From: Embleya sp040605455
Lineage (GTDB): Bacteria; Actinomycetota; Actinomycetes; Streptomycetales; Streptomycetaceae
NCBI RefSeq assembly: GCF_040605455.1
Contig: NZ_JBEXCV010000056.1
Location: 1-50,669, forward strand
Reading direction: 5' to 3'
Length of the DNA stretch: 50,669 nucleotides
Below, in pieces: positions 7,987 to 15,863 of this stretch. The position numbers and the translations under genes are program-made. Every line of letters begins with the position of its first letter. The stretch's first letter is position 1. Under the pieces are notes generated by a model that saw only the letters and a program-made list of their open reading frames with translations, did no database searches and was not told the DNA's origin.

Positions 7987-8360
7987 CGCCCCCGCCCCCA
8001 CCACCACAGCGCGGCCCGAACCCACAGGCCCCCGACGACCCGACGTCACGCACGCGGAAGAATCATGATCGTATCGCCGCGCCGGAACTCACACTGCGTG
8101 AGGTACACCTGAGATCTTCGGTGACTCTCCGTCGACGAGTGGCCCTTCCATACGTACCTCCTCCGCCCTCCGGATAGCCGCGTACAGGACAGCGGCGGCA
8201 TCGGCGCCCCCTCACGGCGGACAAGCACTTCGATGCTCCCACCGCAAGCCCCACAGTGGTGCCCAAACGCACCGATACCACTCCCACACCCCCTCAGCTG
8301 CGGTCACAACTCACCGACAGCCGCGGTCACTTCCCATCGACAGAGTCAGCACGAGCTTCC
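7987..8360. other. No gene recognised
   Basis: Short frames on both strands have no recognisable domain or ribosome site. The right end is the upstream region of the MarR operator. Confidence 0.4.
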
Positions 8361-8391
8361 AGTTAGCGACTTGATTATCAAGTCCTTAACT
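8361..8391. promoter_or_regulatory. MarR-type operator
   Basis: The core is a perfect inverted repeat, ACTTGA-TTA-TCAAGT, at 8369-8383. Symmetry extends outward, with AGTTA at 8361-8365 and TAACT at 8387-8391. It ends 14 nt before the start codon of the MarR gene, so autoregulation by steric block is likely. Confidence 0.8.
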
Positions 8392-8405
8392 GTTAGCTTT
8401 GAGAT

Positions 8406-8852
8406 ATGGACACACCGGAAAGAACTCCTACCGGCCCGTTGGAGAAGCTCAAGCTGATCAACTGGGCTCAGCTGCAGGCGGGGCAGGAGTGGATTCGATC
8501 CCGCGGGCTCAGTGCGCAGCAGGCGTTCGTACTCGACTACCTCGCACGCCATCCCGGTGCCATCCAGCGCGATATCGCCGAGGCGACACGAACGAGCGCC
8601 GCGAATGTCTCCGGTGTCCTGCGCGGCCTGGAAGCACGTCACCTGGTCAAGCGTCGCTTCGAGGACGACGACCGAAGCAAACGCGTCTTCGCCACGGACA
8701 CCGGCATCGAACTCATCTCCGGACACGAGGAGGCGATGATCGCCGTGGACGAGTCGATCCTCGCGCCCCTCACCCCCGACGAGCGCGCCACTCTCCAGGC
8801 CCTCCTCGCCAAAATCACCGCCGGCCTGCCGAACCACGGCAACGAGTCCTGA
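8406..8852 (+). CDS. MarR family transcriptional regulator
   Basis: The 148-residue protein has the winged helix-turn-helix of MarR proteins: LSAQQAFVLDYLARHPGAIQ, RDIAEATRTSAANVSGVLRG (recognition helix) and KRRFEDDDRSKRVFATDTG (wing). No clear Shine-Dalgarno site precedes the ATG, so initiation may be leaderless or weak. It is followed after about 100 nt by a co-directional methyltransferase gene that is now frameshifted, the probable original target together with itself. The signal is unknown. Confidence 0.92.
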   Translation: MDTPERTPTGPLEKLKLINWAQLQAGQEWIRSRGLSAQQAFVLDYLARHPGAIQRDIAEATRTSAANVSGVLRGLEARHLVKRRFEDDDRSKRVFATDTGIELISGHEEAMIAVDESILAPLTPDERATLQALLAKITAGLPNHGNES

Positions 8853-8950
8853 CGCGTAACGCGTCGAAACCGGCGAACCCCCCGTCGGCACAGGCCGACG
8901 CGCGCCCGGGCCTGCCCGGACGAGCGCGCATCAAGGAACGGAGCCACCTC

Positions 8951-9771
8951 ATGACCACGCATGCAGACCAGACCCTGACCATGATCCGCGAGGTGTGCGC
9001 CCTGGGACGCGTCGAGTACGACCGCCCCCACACCCCCGAAGGCGACCCCGACGCCGGCCGCGCGCTCGTGAAGGGCCTCCAAGCCCTCGACCAGGACGGC
9101 GAGCCCAGCGACATCTCCCTGTCCCTGGACCTGCTGGCGCCCCGCGCCCCGTACTTCGATCAGCTCGTCCTGGACGCCGTCAAGGCCGGAGTGCGCCAGG
9201 TCGTCAACCTCGGCGCTACGACGACCGCGCCCTGCGCTTTCGGCACACCGGAGTCCAGTTCTTCGAACTGGACCTGCCCGACGTCATCGCCGACAAGGCG
9301 CGCCGTCTCGATGCCCTCGGCACCGACACCACCCACGTCTCCCTCGCCGAAGTGAACTTCGTGACCGACGACGTCGCCGCTATCCTGGCCCGCGCCGGTC
9401 ACGACGCCCAGCAGCCGACTCTCTTCGTCGCCGAGCACCTCGTGCTGTTCCTGACGCCGGACGACGTGGCCCGGCTCATCGCCGGCGTCTCCCAGCGTGC
9501 CGCCAAGGGCAGCACGCTGGTCCTGACCGCCGAAGTACACCCCGCGGGCCTCGACTCCACGCTCGTCGTCTCGACGGTGGACGACGTGATGTTCGCCGGC
9601 GCCGGCCCCCTGCACACCATCAAGTCTCGTGACGCCTGGCTCACCCTCCTCGACGAGCACGGCTGGCAGGTTCACGATGCGGCCGAGGTGACGGTGGTCA
9701 ACCACTTCGAGCTGCCCATGACCGAGAAGCCCGCTCAGATCCAGACGCAGTTCCTCACCGCAACCGCGTAA
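8951..9771 (+). pseudogene. Class I SAM methyltransferase (leucine carboxyl methyltransferase-like), frameshifted
   Basis: Starting at an ATG with GGAG 7 nt upstream, the frame reads REVCALGRVEYDRPHTPEGD to VRQVVNLGA. At about 9215 the reading must change frame to continue YDDRALRFRHTGVQFFELD and on through FVAEHLVLFLTPDDVARLI to the end. Relatives of this PPM1/TIGR00027-type family read GAGYDDR at this point. The missing bases (about 4 nt) fall in the glycine loop that binds SAM, so no active enzyme can be made. A sequencing error cannot be excluded. It would have made roughly 270 residues. Confidence 0.8.
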
Positions 9772-9811
9772 CGGGGGCACAGACCCCGCGTCTCGGCCCG
9801 CCTGTCGTCTA

Positions 9812-9828
9812 GGGCCTGTTGCGAAAGT
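9812..9828. repeat. IS5-like terminal repeat
   Basis: GGGCCTGTTGCGAAAGT matches the typical terminal sequence of IS5-family elements in streptomycetes. It stands alone just upstream of the VOC gene. A decayed IS5-type transposase lies beyond that gene, in the opposite direction. Confidence 0.5.
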
Positions 9829-9864
9829 GGATCGTCTGACAGACCTGCCTGGGATGCTCCGAGC

Positions 9865-10320
9865 ATGGAGATGACAGTGCAGCTGACGATCGACTGCTCC
9901 GATCCGCAGAGAATGGTGACTTTCTGGGCCGAGGCCCTCGGTTACGTACCTGAGCCTCCGCCGGGCGGGCACGCCACGTGGCGTGCTTACTGGGCAGCGG
10001 TGGGGGTGCCCGAGGCAGAGTTGCCGGCCGGTGCCGGGGATATTCCGGAGTCGATCATCGATCCTGCGGGACGTGGACCGAGGGTGTGGTTCCAGCAGGT
10101 TCCGGAGCCGAAGGCCGCCAAAAACCGCTGGCACTTCGACCTGAAGGTCGGTGGCGACCGAGACGTCCCACTGGACGTCCGCACACAGCGGGTCAAGGCC
10201 ACGGTGGAACGGCTGGCGAAAGCTGGTGCCACCGTGCTGCGGACCAAGGATGAGCCGAACATGGGGCTCTACGCCGCCGCCATGCAGGACCCCGAGGGCA
10301 ACGAATTCGACGTCGTCTGA
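9865..10320 (+). CDS. VOC (glyoxalase/dioxygenase) superfamily protein
   Basis: The 151-residue protein opens MTVQLTIDCSDPQRMVTFWA, the first strand-helix unit of a VOC module, and ends MQDPEGNEFDVV, the classical last strand with its metal-ligand Glu. A central KNRWHFDLKVGGDRD segment supplies the His of the second half. These match the glyoxalase-like hypothetical proteins common in Streptomyces. The ATG at 9871 is an alternative start. The substrate is not predictable. Insertion-sequence remains on both sides suggest it was carried or trapped by IS activity. Confidence 0.85.
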   Translation: MEMTVQLTIDCSDPQRMVTFWAEALGYVPEPPPGGHATWRAYWAAVGVPEAELPAGAGDIPESIIDPAGRGPRVWFQQVPEPKAAKNRWHFDLKVGGDRDVPLDVRTQRVKATVERLAKAGATVLRTKDEPNMGLYAAAMQDPEGNEFDVV

Positions 10321-10341
10321 TGGCCGTCGCGACGGTGCTGG

Positions 10342-10747
10342 TCACAGCCACTCGTTCACGGCTGCGACCAGCACCGTCGCCTCGTACGGACGGAGAGCTT
10401 GTCGTACCTCGTGGCCACTGCCCTGTGCCTTTTAAGTCGGTTGATGCCGCACTCGACCGCATGCCGAGCCTTGTAATCCTCGGCGTCGAATCTGGGCGGC
10501 GGCCGCCGCGAGAGCCCAGCTTCTTGCGGTTACGCGCCTGGTCGGCCTTGTCCGGGATGGTGCAACGAATGCCACGTCGGCGCAGGTAGGCACGGCTTCT
10601 GCGGGAGGCGTACGCCTTGTCAGCCCTCACGCGATCGGGCCGGACACGTGGTCGGCCCGATCCGATACGGGGCACGCGGACCTTTCCCAGAACGGGTTCG
10701 AACTGCGGCGAGTCCCCGCGCTGTCCAGCGGTGATCACGATGGTTGA
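10342..10747 (-). mobile_element. IS5-family transposase, C-terminal fragment, frameshifted
   Basis: The frame reads ITAGQRGDSPQFEPVLGKVR, then VRADKAYASRRSRAYLRRRG and IRCTIPDKADQARNRKKLGS, the DDE-domain region of IS5/IS427-type transposases. Near 10500 the similarity passes to another frame: FDAEDYKARHAVECGINRLK, RHRAVATRYDKLSVRYEATV, then the typical end VAAVNEWL and a stop at 10342. The N-terminal half is absent. Confidence 0.8.
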
Positions 10748-11222
10748 ACCGCTCCGGGTTTGATCGAGACTCTCGTTCTTGAGAGACAGGCTACCTGCCG
10801 GACAGGTGGTTCAGGCAGGGATGCCGGCTGGTGCACCCGTCACGCCGGAGCTTTCGAATATGCAGATAGGCACCTGCACGACCATGAGTCGGCGATGAGC
10901 CGGCCACGCCCGCGCGGGCGCGGCGGCACCACGTCGGACGCGCGCCGCCGGCACGTCGCGCACAAGTGCCCGGCCACGCGGCTCGCGCAGCAGGTGCTCG
11001 GCGACGAGGTAGCGGTCCTGGGCGATGGGACGCAGCCGGTCATCGCGCACCGGAAGCACCACGAACTCCACTGCGAACGACCGGACATCCCGCCCCGGCC
11101 CACGCGCCGGTCCGGCCACCAGCGCACCGACGTCAAGGCCCCCGGCGTGGTCCCCCGCCGCGATGCCCGCGCTGCCGCCCGGCGGCCCAGCGGTACCGGT
11201 CCGGGCGGCGCGTGGAGCCGAG
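10748..11222. other. No clear gene; possible decayed coding DNA
   Basis: One minus-strand frame (about 10811-11150) has a sequence-like stretch, VRSFAVEFVVLPVRDDRLRP and EHLLREPRGRALVRDVPAAR. It has no start, no ribosome site and no family I recognise. It may be the remains of a gene once downstream of the membrane protein at 11810. Confidence 0.35.
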
Positions 11223-11810
11223 CTAGGGAAGCGAGGGCGAGTGGCAGGAACACGGGCATCCGGGCCCAGGGCACGATCCGGCCCGGTAGAGGGGATCGAC
11301 CATGCCTCGTTCCTGCATGGCCTGCAACAGTCTCCAGAACGCGGCACTCGACGAGCCGTCCGACACGTCCGCGTTGGCCGTTGTGGCGAGCCGGCTTCGC
11401 GCGACTGCGAACCCGCACGCGAACTCGGCGACATGCCACGCGATCAACGCGTCGAGATACCCCACCGCCTCATCGTTGGTTCCGTCGGTGCGGAGAGCCC
11501 CGCGCAGCAACGCGGTGCGCCCCGCCTCGATCCGTTCGAAACACCACAGCACCGTGAAGTAGGCCGTCAGCTCGTCCGGGCCGACGCGGCGGCTATCGGA
11601 GGGGGTGAGCCCGCCATAGTGCAGATTTCCGATGATCGTGCGAGCGGCACCGACCTCTCCGGTCGTCAGATCGTGGTGGAGAGCACGGGCGTTCTCGAAT
11701 CGCGCACGTCGATTCTCCGAACGAAACGCGACAATGGCGATGACGACCGCTGCCAACGCGACTGTCGCCGATGATAACCCCGCCAGTGCCGACCAGGCCT
11801 CTGTCCCCAT
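11223..11810 (-). CDS. Hypothetical membrane-anchored protein
   Basis: The 195-residue protein has one N-terminal hydrophobic helix (ALAGLSSATVALAAVVIAIV) followed by a positively charged FRSENRRARFENAR segment and a cytosolic helical domain (LTAYFTVLWCFERIEAGRTA, LDALIAWHVAEFACGF). I chose the ATG at 11810 because GGGGGA lies 6 nt upstream; the frame continues further but without a better site. The pattern recalls streptomycete DUF-type proteins with a short membrane anchor. Function unknown. Confidence 0.7.
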   Translation of the reverse strand: MGTEAWSALAGLSSATVALAAVVIAIVAFRSENRRARFENARALHHDLTTGEVGAARTIIGNLHYGGLTPSDSRRVGPDELTAYFTVLWCFERIEAGRTALLRGALRTDGTNDEAVGYLDALIAWHVAEFACGFAVARSRLATTANADVSDGSSSAAFWRLLQAMQERGMVDPLYRAGSCPGPGCPCSCHSPSLP

Positions 11811-11873
11811 ATATGTCCCCCGAAGTCGTATTGTCAGAGTCGAAGTGGTCCGGTCGCGGCCGACGTTCGGCAT

Positions 11874-12298
11874 CGCGTGATCGGCGCGATGCTAGTGCCA
11901 CGCCCGGCAACGTTCACCCCGCCGCCATCCGGCGGAGGGGCGGTTCGTTCCGTGGGCACACGAGCGACCGACCCCACCGACCCCACGGATGGAGCCAATC
12001 GTGGCGACAAGCCCAAGCAGTCGACCGGCACGTCGCGTTGCGCGTTCTGCGACATCACCCAGGACGTGACCGTCCCGTTCGACGTCTTCGCCGCCGAACG
12101 GGATGGCGACTACACCAGATCATGAGGAGCGCCAGGGCGCAGGCGGTCAACAGCCGCCGTTCGCGGTCGTCCCGATGCTCGGACAGGGCGGACGCCCACA
12201 GCAGGCGCGTCGCCGCCAAGGCGTTCCGGCAGCTCGACGCGGCTCTGTGGTTCGGCCGGCCACACTGCGCGAGTCCGACCGCCGGCGCCGTAGCCGCC
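11874..12298. other. No clear gene
   Basis: A plus-strand frame ending near 12125 contains SRCAFCDITQDVTVPFDVFA, a possible scrap with a CxxC pair. There is no ribosome site or full domain. Nothing else is recognisable. Confidence 0.35.
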
Positions 12299-12925
12299 TC
12301 ACGGCGCGCGCCAGATGTTGTCGTAGCCGGCTTGTTCGATCGCGCGCCGTCGGCGGACGGCTTCGAGTTCGGTGGCCGCGTCGTCGACCGCGGCGAGGAT
12401 TGTGCCGACCGGGCCGCCCGCGGGATCCACCGGGGTGGCCCGGTCCTTGTCGAGAGTGCCCGCCATGGTGGCCAGCGCTACGAGAACGGGCTCCTGCGCC
12501 GTCCAGCGGTCCTGTGCGCTCCGGTGGTCTGCCGAGTCGGCCACGACGACTTTTCCTGCCCTCGCCGGTCGCCGGCGGCGGTGCTGCCGCGTGAGCTGGT
12601 CTTCAGCGGCGAGGGCCGCCGCGTAGGCCGCAGCCAGGTCGCGGCCGCGGCGCCACAACCAGTCCTCGACGGACTCGTACGGCTTGTGCCGGCGCAAGGC
12701 CATGGCGGCCTGGGTGAGCAGCGGCTCGTCGAATGGCGGGGTGCCGCCGGGGGTGAGGATGTCCGGGTCCGGGACGATGACGTCGTCGTCCAGGGTGACG
12801 GTCCCGGCGGCCAGCAGGTCGACGAGTTCGGCGCCAGCGAGCGCGAGCGACAGTTCGCCCTGCCCGACCGAACCGTTCGGCGACTCGTCGATGGCAGTGA
12901 TCATCAGGTCGCGGGCGGTCGTCAT
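12299..12925 (-). CDS. GPP34 family phosphoprotein (GOLPH3-like)
   Basis: The 208-residue protein starts TTARDLMITAIDESPNGSVG and has SLALAGAELVDLLAAGTVTL and YESVEDWLWRRGRDLAAAYA, all hallmarks of bacterial GPP34 proteins. These are the prokaryotic homologues of the Golgi phosphoinositide-binding GOLPH3, and they are abundant in actinomycetes. GGGAGG precedes the ATG. The cellular role in bacteria is not settled; membrane association is suspected. It stands alone among decayed genes. Confidence 0.92.
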   Translation of the reverse strand: MTTARDLMITAIDESPNGSVGQGELSLALAGAELVDLLAAGTVTLDDDVIVPDPDILTPGGTPPFDEPLLTQAAMALRRHKPYESVEDWLWRRGRDLAAAYAAALAAEDQLTRQHRRRRPARAGKVVVADSADHRSAQDRWTAQEPVLVALATMAGTLDKDRATPVDPAGGPVGTILAAVDDAATELEAVRRRRAIEQAGYDNIWRAP

Positions 12926-13083
12926 GCGGAGCCTCCCGTCGCGGGCGTCAGGAAGGCCTCGGCGGGCGACCGACGACGCTTCCTCCGCCTACGAGCCTAA
13001 AGGAGCCCGGACGAATGCCGCACGGGGACGCGGCGCGCCGATCACCGGGTGGCCTCGGCCTCATCGCATCCCGGATCGTTGGG

Positions 13084-13200
13084 GTGGGATTCGAGCGCGG
13101 TGACGGGGAAGGTCATCCACGGGTCCTGGCGGTCGGCCCAGGCTCGCAGCAGCGACGACTTCCCGCTCCCCGCCGGGGCCGTGACGACGGTCACCGCGCC
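13084..13200 (-). pseudogene. LuxR/MalT-type ATPase N-terminal fragment
   Basis: Residues AVTVVTAPAGSGKSSLLRAW contain a clean Walker A motif (APAGSGKSS) in the context seen at the start of large LuxR (LAL) and related STAND regulators. It continues ADRQDPWMTFPVTALESHPND and stops shortly after. No Walker B or HTH domain remains. It is fused in frame to the tail of a short-chain dehydrogenase fragment. Confidence 0.6.
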
Positions 13201-13356
13201 GGCGGCCGCACGGTCGACGCCCTGCCCCCTCGCCGAACGGCCGGCCGGCTTCGGGGCGCCGCGTCCCTCCAGGAAGCCGCGCGGGCCCGCGTATCCGTTG
13301 CCCGGCACGTCGGCCACCGCCGCGTACAGCGTGCGCAGGGCGCCTTTGTCGGAGGG
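13201..13356 (-). pseudogene. Short-chain dehydrogenase C-terminal fragment
   Basis: The stretch SDKGALRTLYAAVADVPGNG followed by YAGPRGFLEGRGAPKPAGRS is the C-terminal signature of actinomycete SDR oxidoreductases, where post-core residues read GALRTLYAA..VPGN.Y.GP. The whole NAD-binding and catalytic part (TGxxxGxG, YxxxK) is missing. The frame runs straight into the ATPase fragment. Confidence 0.65.
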
Positions 13357-13603
13357 CCACGTAGCGTGCCCGCCGCCTTCGGAGGGGACTCGGCTTCGGG
13401 AACGGTGCCCCGGCCGAACCGCGGGCCGGGGCACCGCTTCGTCAACCGTTGGTGAGCGGGTGCAGGTAGAAGCTCTCAGCGGACAGGACGGCCGCGACGC
13501 GGTGCGGTCAGGACACGGTGACTCCCTGGGTGGTGACTGCGCGGCAGGGCGCGTGCCGACGGGGTTCGCCGGCCGCACGCCCTGCCGCCGGAAGAGCCGC
13601 GGT

Positions 13604-13742
13604 TCAGTGGGTGTCGGTGGCGGCCTGCTCGATCAGGCGCTCGACGACATCCGGGTTGCTGATCATGACGACGTGGGAGGCGCCCTTGACGTCCACCACC
13701 TTCTTCGCGCCGGCCCGCTGATACTCGAAGCGTTCCAGGGCC
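13604..13742 (-). pseudogene. Alpha/beta hydrolase C-terminal fragment
   Basis: About 45 residues reading YQRAGAKKVVDVKGASHVVM and ISNPDVVERLIEQAATDTH match the last helix-strand block of alpha/beta hydrolases. They include the catalytic-His segment GASHVVM. The rest of the enzyme is absent; sequence upstream of about 13742 is unrelated. Confidence 0.65.
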
Positions 13743-14361
13743 GGACGGTGTCTACGTACACGCCTTCAACCCCGCCGACCCCGGCTCCTACGTCCTCCAC
13801 ATCCACGACGGCCGGGCGGAGATGGTGGCCAGCGAGACCTCCGGATCGAAACCTCGTGCCTGCCGACTGCCGCGCCCGATTCCGGCCACGAACATTCCGT
13901 GCATACTCCCGTGGTCGCTCGCCCACGGCCGCGGCCGGCTGACTCTCGTCGGCTTCGCCCATACGTCCTCGACGTAACCGTGCCGTGAGCTCGGCTCCCG
14001 GTCGGCAAGCCTCCGGAACCACCCGCGCGGTCGCCGACGCCGGCCCTGCGCGTTCGTACGCAAGCAGGCCACCTACGGAACTCGCCGTGGGTGCCGACAT
14101 CGTGGGCCGACGGATTGCCCTTCGGTCGCGAGGCGCCTGGAGGCGGCTTCGCGGCTTCGCCGCGACCGAGGGCGCGCTCGGGTCGGTCCGAATCTCGGGT
14201 CCGGAGGTTGCGCCGGCAGAGGGCTCGGGTCGCACTCGGGTTGCGTGATCCGCGCGTCGGCTCCGCAAGTACTGCCTCACGGCCACGTGAATATCCGTTC
14301 TCGGATTCTCAAGATCCATGAATTCCAGGGTCCGGGGTCAAGATCCCTTGTCGATGTGTCG
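13743..14361. other. No gene recognised upstream of the RiPP cassette
   Basis: A short plus-strand stretch near 13745-13830 (VYVHAFNPADPGSYVLHIHD) looks coding-like but has no start or identifiable family. The remainder shows no domain, hairpin or ribosome site. Confidence 0.4.
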
Positions 14362-14390
14362 TTGACAGCGCGGAGCCGTCGTCCAACACT
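14362..14390 (+). promoter_or_regulatory. Candidate promoter of the RiPP cassette
   Basis: A consensus -35 box TTGACA at 14362-14367 is followed by 17 nt and an AACACT -10-like box at 14385-14390. This would give a transcript start about 22 nt before the precursor ATG. It is a housekeeping-sigma-type arrangement inferred from sequence only. Confidence 0.6.
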
Positions 14391-14418
14391 GGAACTCGGT
14401 GCTTACGTTGGGGGTCGT

Positions 14419-14697
14419 ATGGATATCGAATCGGATCCGGTCGTCCGGTCCGAAGCCGGGGGATCGGGACTGGATCTCGCGGAGCTGGAACTGGACTTGA
14501 GTTCGATCGACGCGCTCGATGGGACCGCATTGGGACAGATCCTCAAGGATCTCTACCGCACGGGGCCGGGCGCCGCGGCGGAGGACTCGCCCCTGGGCCG
14601 GATCCTGGGCTCGTCCAGCTCACACACCTCATTCAGTTCGCACAATTCGTTCAGCTCGTTCAGCAGCTATTCGGGACCAGACTTTTCGGATGGCTGA
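14419..14697 (+). CDS. RiPP precursor peptide with tandem aromatic-X-Ser core (FxsA/FxSxx-type)
   Basis: This 92-residue peptide is the likely substrate of the next two enzymes. The acidic leader contains LDLAELELDLSSIDAL (about residues 18-33), resembling leaders of FxSxx-type precursors. The core begins after a Ser run (65-68). From residue 69 it falls into consecutive triplets HTS, FSS, HNS, FSS, FSS, YSG, then PD and FSD, ending DG. An aromatic or His side chain therefore stands at every third position: 69, 72, 75, 78, 81, 84, plus F89. The ATG at 14419 has GGGGGT close upstream. The stop overlaps the maturase start by 8 nt. There is no Cys, so lanthionines or thiazoles from Cys are excluded. 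Confidence 0.85.
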   Translation: MDIESDPVVRSEAGGSGLDLAELELDLSSIDALDGTALGQILKDLYRTGPGAAAEDSPLGRILGSSSSHTSFSSHNSFSSFSSYSGPDFSDG

Positions 14698-15862
14698 TAC
14701 CGACTTACGCCCGGAGCCCTTCGTTTCGTTCGTCTGCAAGGTCGCGTCCAGGTGCAATCTGAACTGCGATTACTGCTACGTCTATCAGCACGCCGACCAG
14801 TCGTGGCGTCAACAGCCGCTCCGCATGTCGACGTCGACGGCTGCCCAACTCGGCAGGCGGATCAACGAACACGCGGTCGCGCATCGGCTCGATCAAGTCG
14901 ATGTCATCCTGCACGGCGGCGAACCGCTGCTGCTCGGAGTGCGCTACCTCCGGAAACTGTGCGAAGCCGTCGCCGACAACACCCCGGATGTCGCGATCCG
15001 GTGGAACGGTCAGACCAACGGCACCGCCTACACCGACGAGGTGCTCGCCTTCTGCCGGGAGTGGGACATCTCTTTCGGCCTGAGCATCGACGGGCCGCGA
15101 GCCGACAACGACCGGCATCGCCTCGACCACTCCGGACGGTCGCTGTTCGACGAGGTCGAGCGGGCGGCGGCCCTGCTCGGCAGCGCGGAGGGGCGACCTC
15201 TGTGGGGCGGCGTCCTGGCGGTGGTGGATCTGGCCGCCGATCCGGTGGCGACCTACTCGTATCTCCGGTCTCTCCATCCGCCGTCGATCGATTTCCTGCT
15301 GCCGCTGGGGCATCACGACGCGCCGCCGCCGGGAAAGAAGGGAGCCCCGGACGGCACTCCCTACGCGGACTGGCTGCTCCGGATCTTCGATCTCTGGTAT
15401 CACGAACGCCCGCAGCCGATCCGAATAAGGAGGTTCCGAGACATCATCGCGCTCTACCTCGGTGCGACCCACAGTTCCGAGGAGTGGGGGTTGCAGCCGG
15501 TCGATTTCATCGTGGTCGAGGCAAACGGCGAGATCCAGGCAGTCGACACGCTCAAGGTTACCTACCCGGGTGCCTGCGACCTCGGCATGAACATTTTCGA
15601 AGAGAGTTTCGACCAGGCCCTCCGCTCCGCGCCCGTTCAGTCGCGTCAGCACAGCTGGCAGACGCTGAGCGACACCTGCCAGAGCTGTGACCTCGTGCGG
15701 ATCTGTGGCGGAGGCTATTTTCCCCACCGGTATTCCCAGGAGAATGGCTTCCGGAATCCGTCGGTCTATTGCGCGGATCTCAAAAAACTTATCCGCACCG
15801 TCACCGGCCGAGTCGGTCACGACCTGCGGAAACTGCCCGGCCACCCCGGGAGGGACACGTAG
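14690..15862 (+). CDS. Radical SAM/SPASM peptide maturase, FxsB-like
   Basis: The 390-residue enzyme binds a SAM-cleaving [4Fe-4S] cluster through C22-x3-C26-x2-C29 (CNLNCDYC) and has the HGGEP motif at 75-79 typical of SPASM-type maturases. The C-terminal SPASM region supplies C330, C333, C339 and C361 (TCQSCDLVRICGGGY) for auxiliary clusters. FxsB relatives install side-chain cross-links (three-residue cyclophanes) on precursor aromatic residues, which matches the triplet core of the overlapping upstream peptide gene. It is translationally coupled to the precursor, and the next gene starts 2 nt after its stop. The exact cross-link is inferred, not shown. Confidence 0.9.
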   Translation: MADTDLRPEPFVSFVCKVASRCNLNCDYCYVYQHADQSWRQQPLRMSTSTAAQLGRRINEHAVAHRLDQVDVILHGGEPLLLGVRYLRKLCEAVADNTPDVAIRWNGQTNGTAYTDEVLAFCREWDISFGLSIDGPRADNDRHRLDHSGRSLFDEVERAAALLGSAEGRPLWGGVLAVVDLAADPVATYSYLRSLHPPSIDFLLPLGHHDAPPPGKKGAPDGTPYADWLLRIFDLWYHERPQPIRIRRFRDIIALYLGATHSSEEWGLQPVDFIVVEANGEIQAVDTLKVTYPGACDLGMNIFEESFDQALRSAPVQSRQHSWQTLSDTCQSCDLVRICGGGYFPHRYSQENGFRNPSVYCADLKKLIRTVTGRVGHDLRKLPGHPGRDT

Positions 15863-15863
15863 G

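Noticed and set aside
11877..12125. Small plus-strand frame with a CAFCDI stretch
   Set aside because: The CxxC alone is not enough for a zinc protein or HIT family call; no ribosome site or full domain.
11771..13000. A 409-residue plus-strand frame
   Set aside because: It overlaps the GPP34 gene on the other strand and shows no domain or ribosome site.
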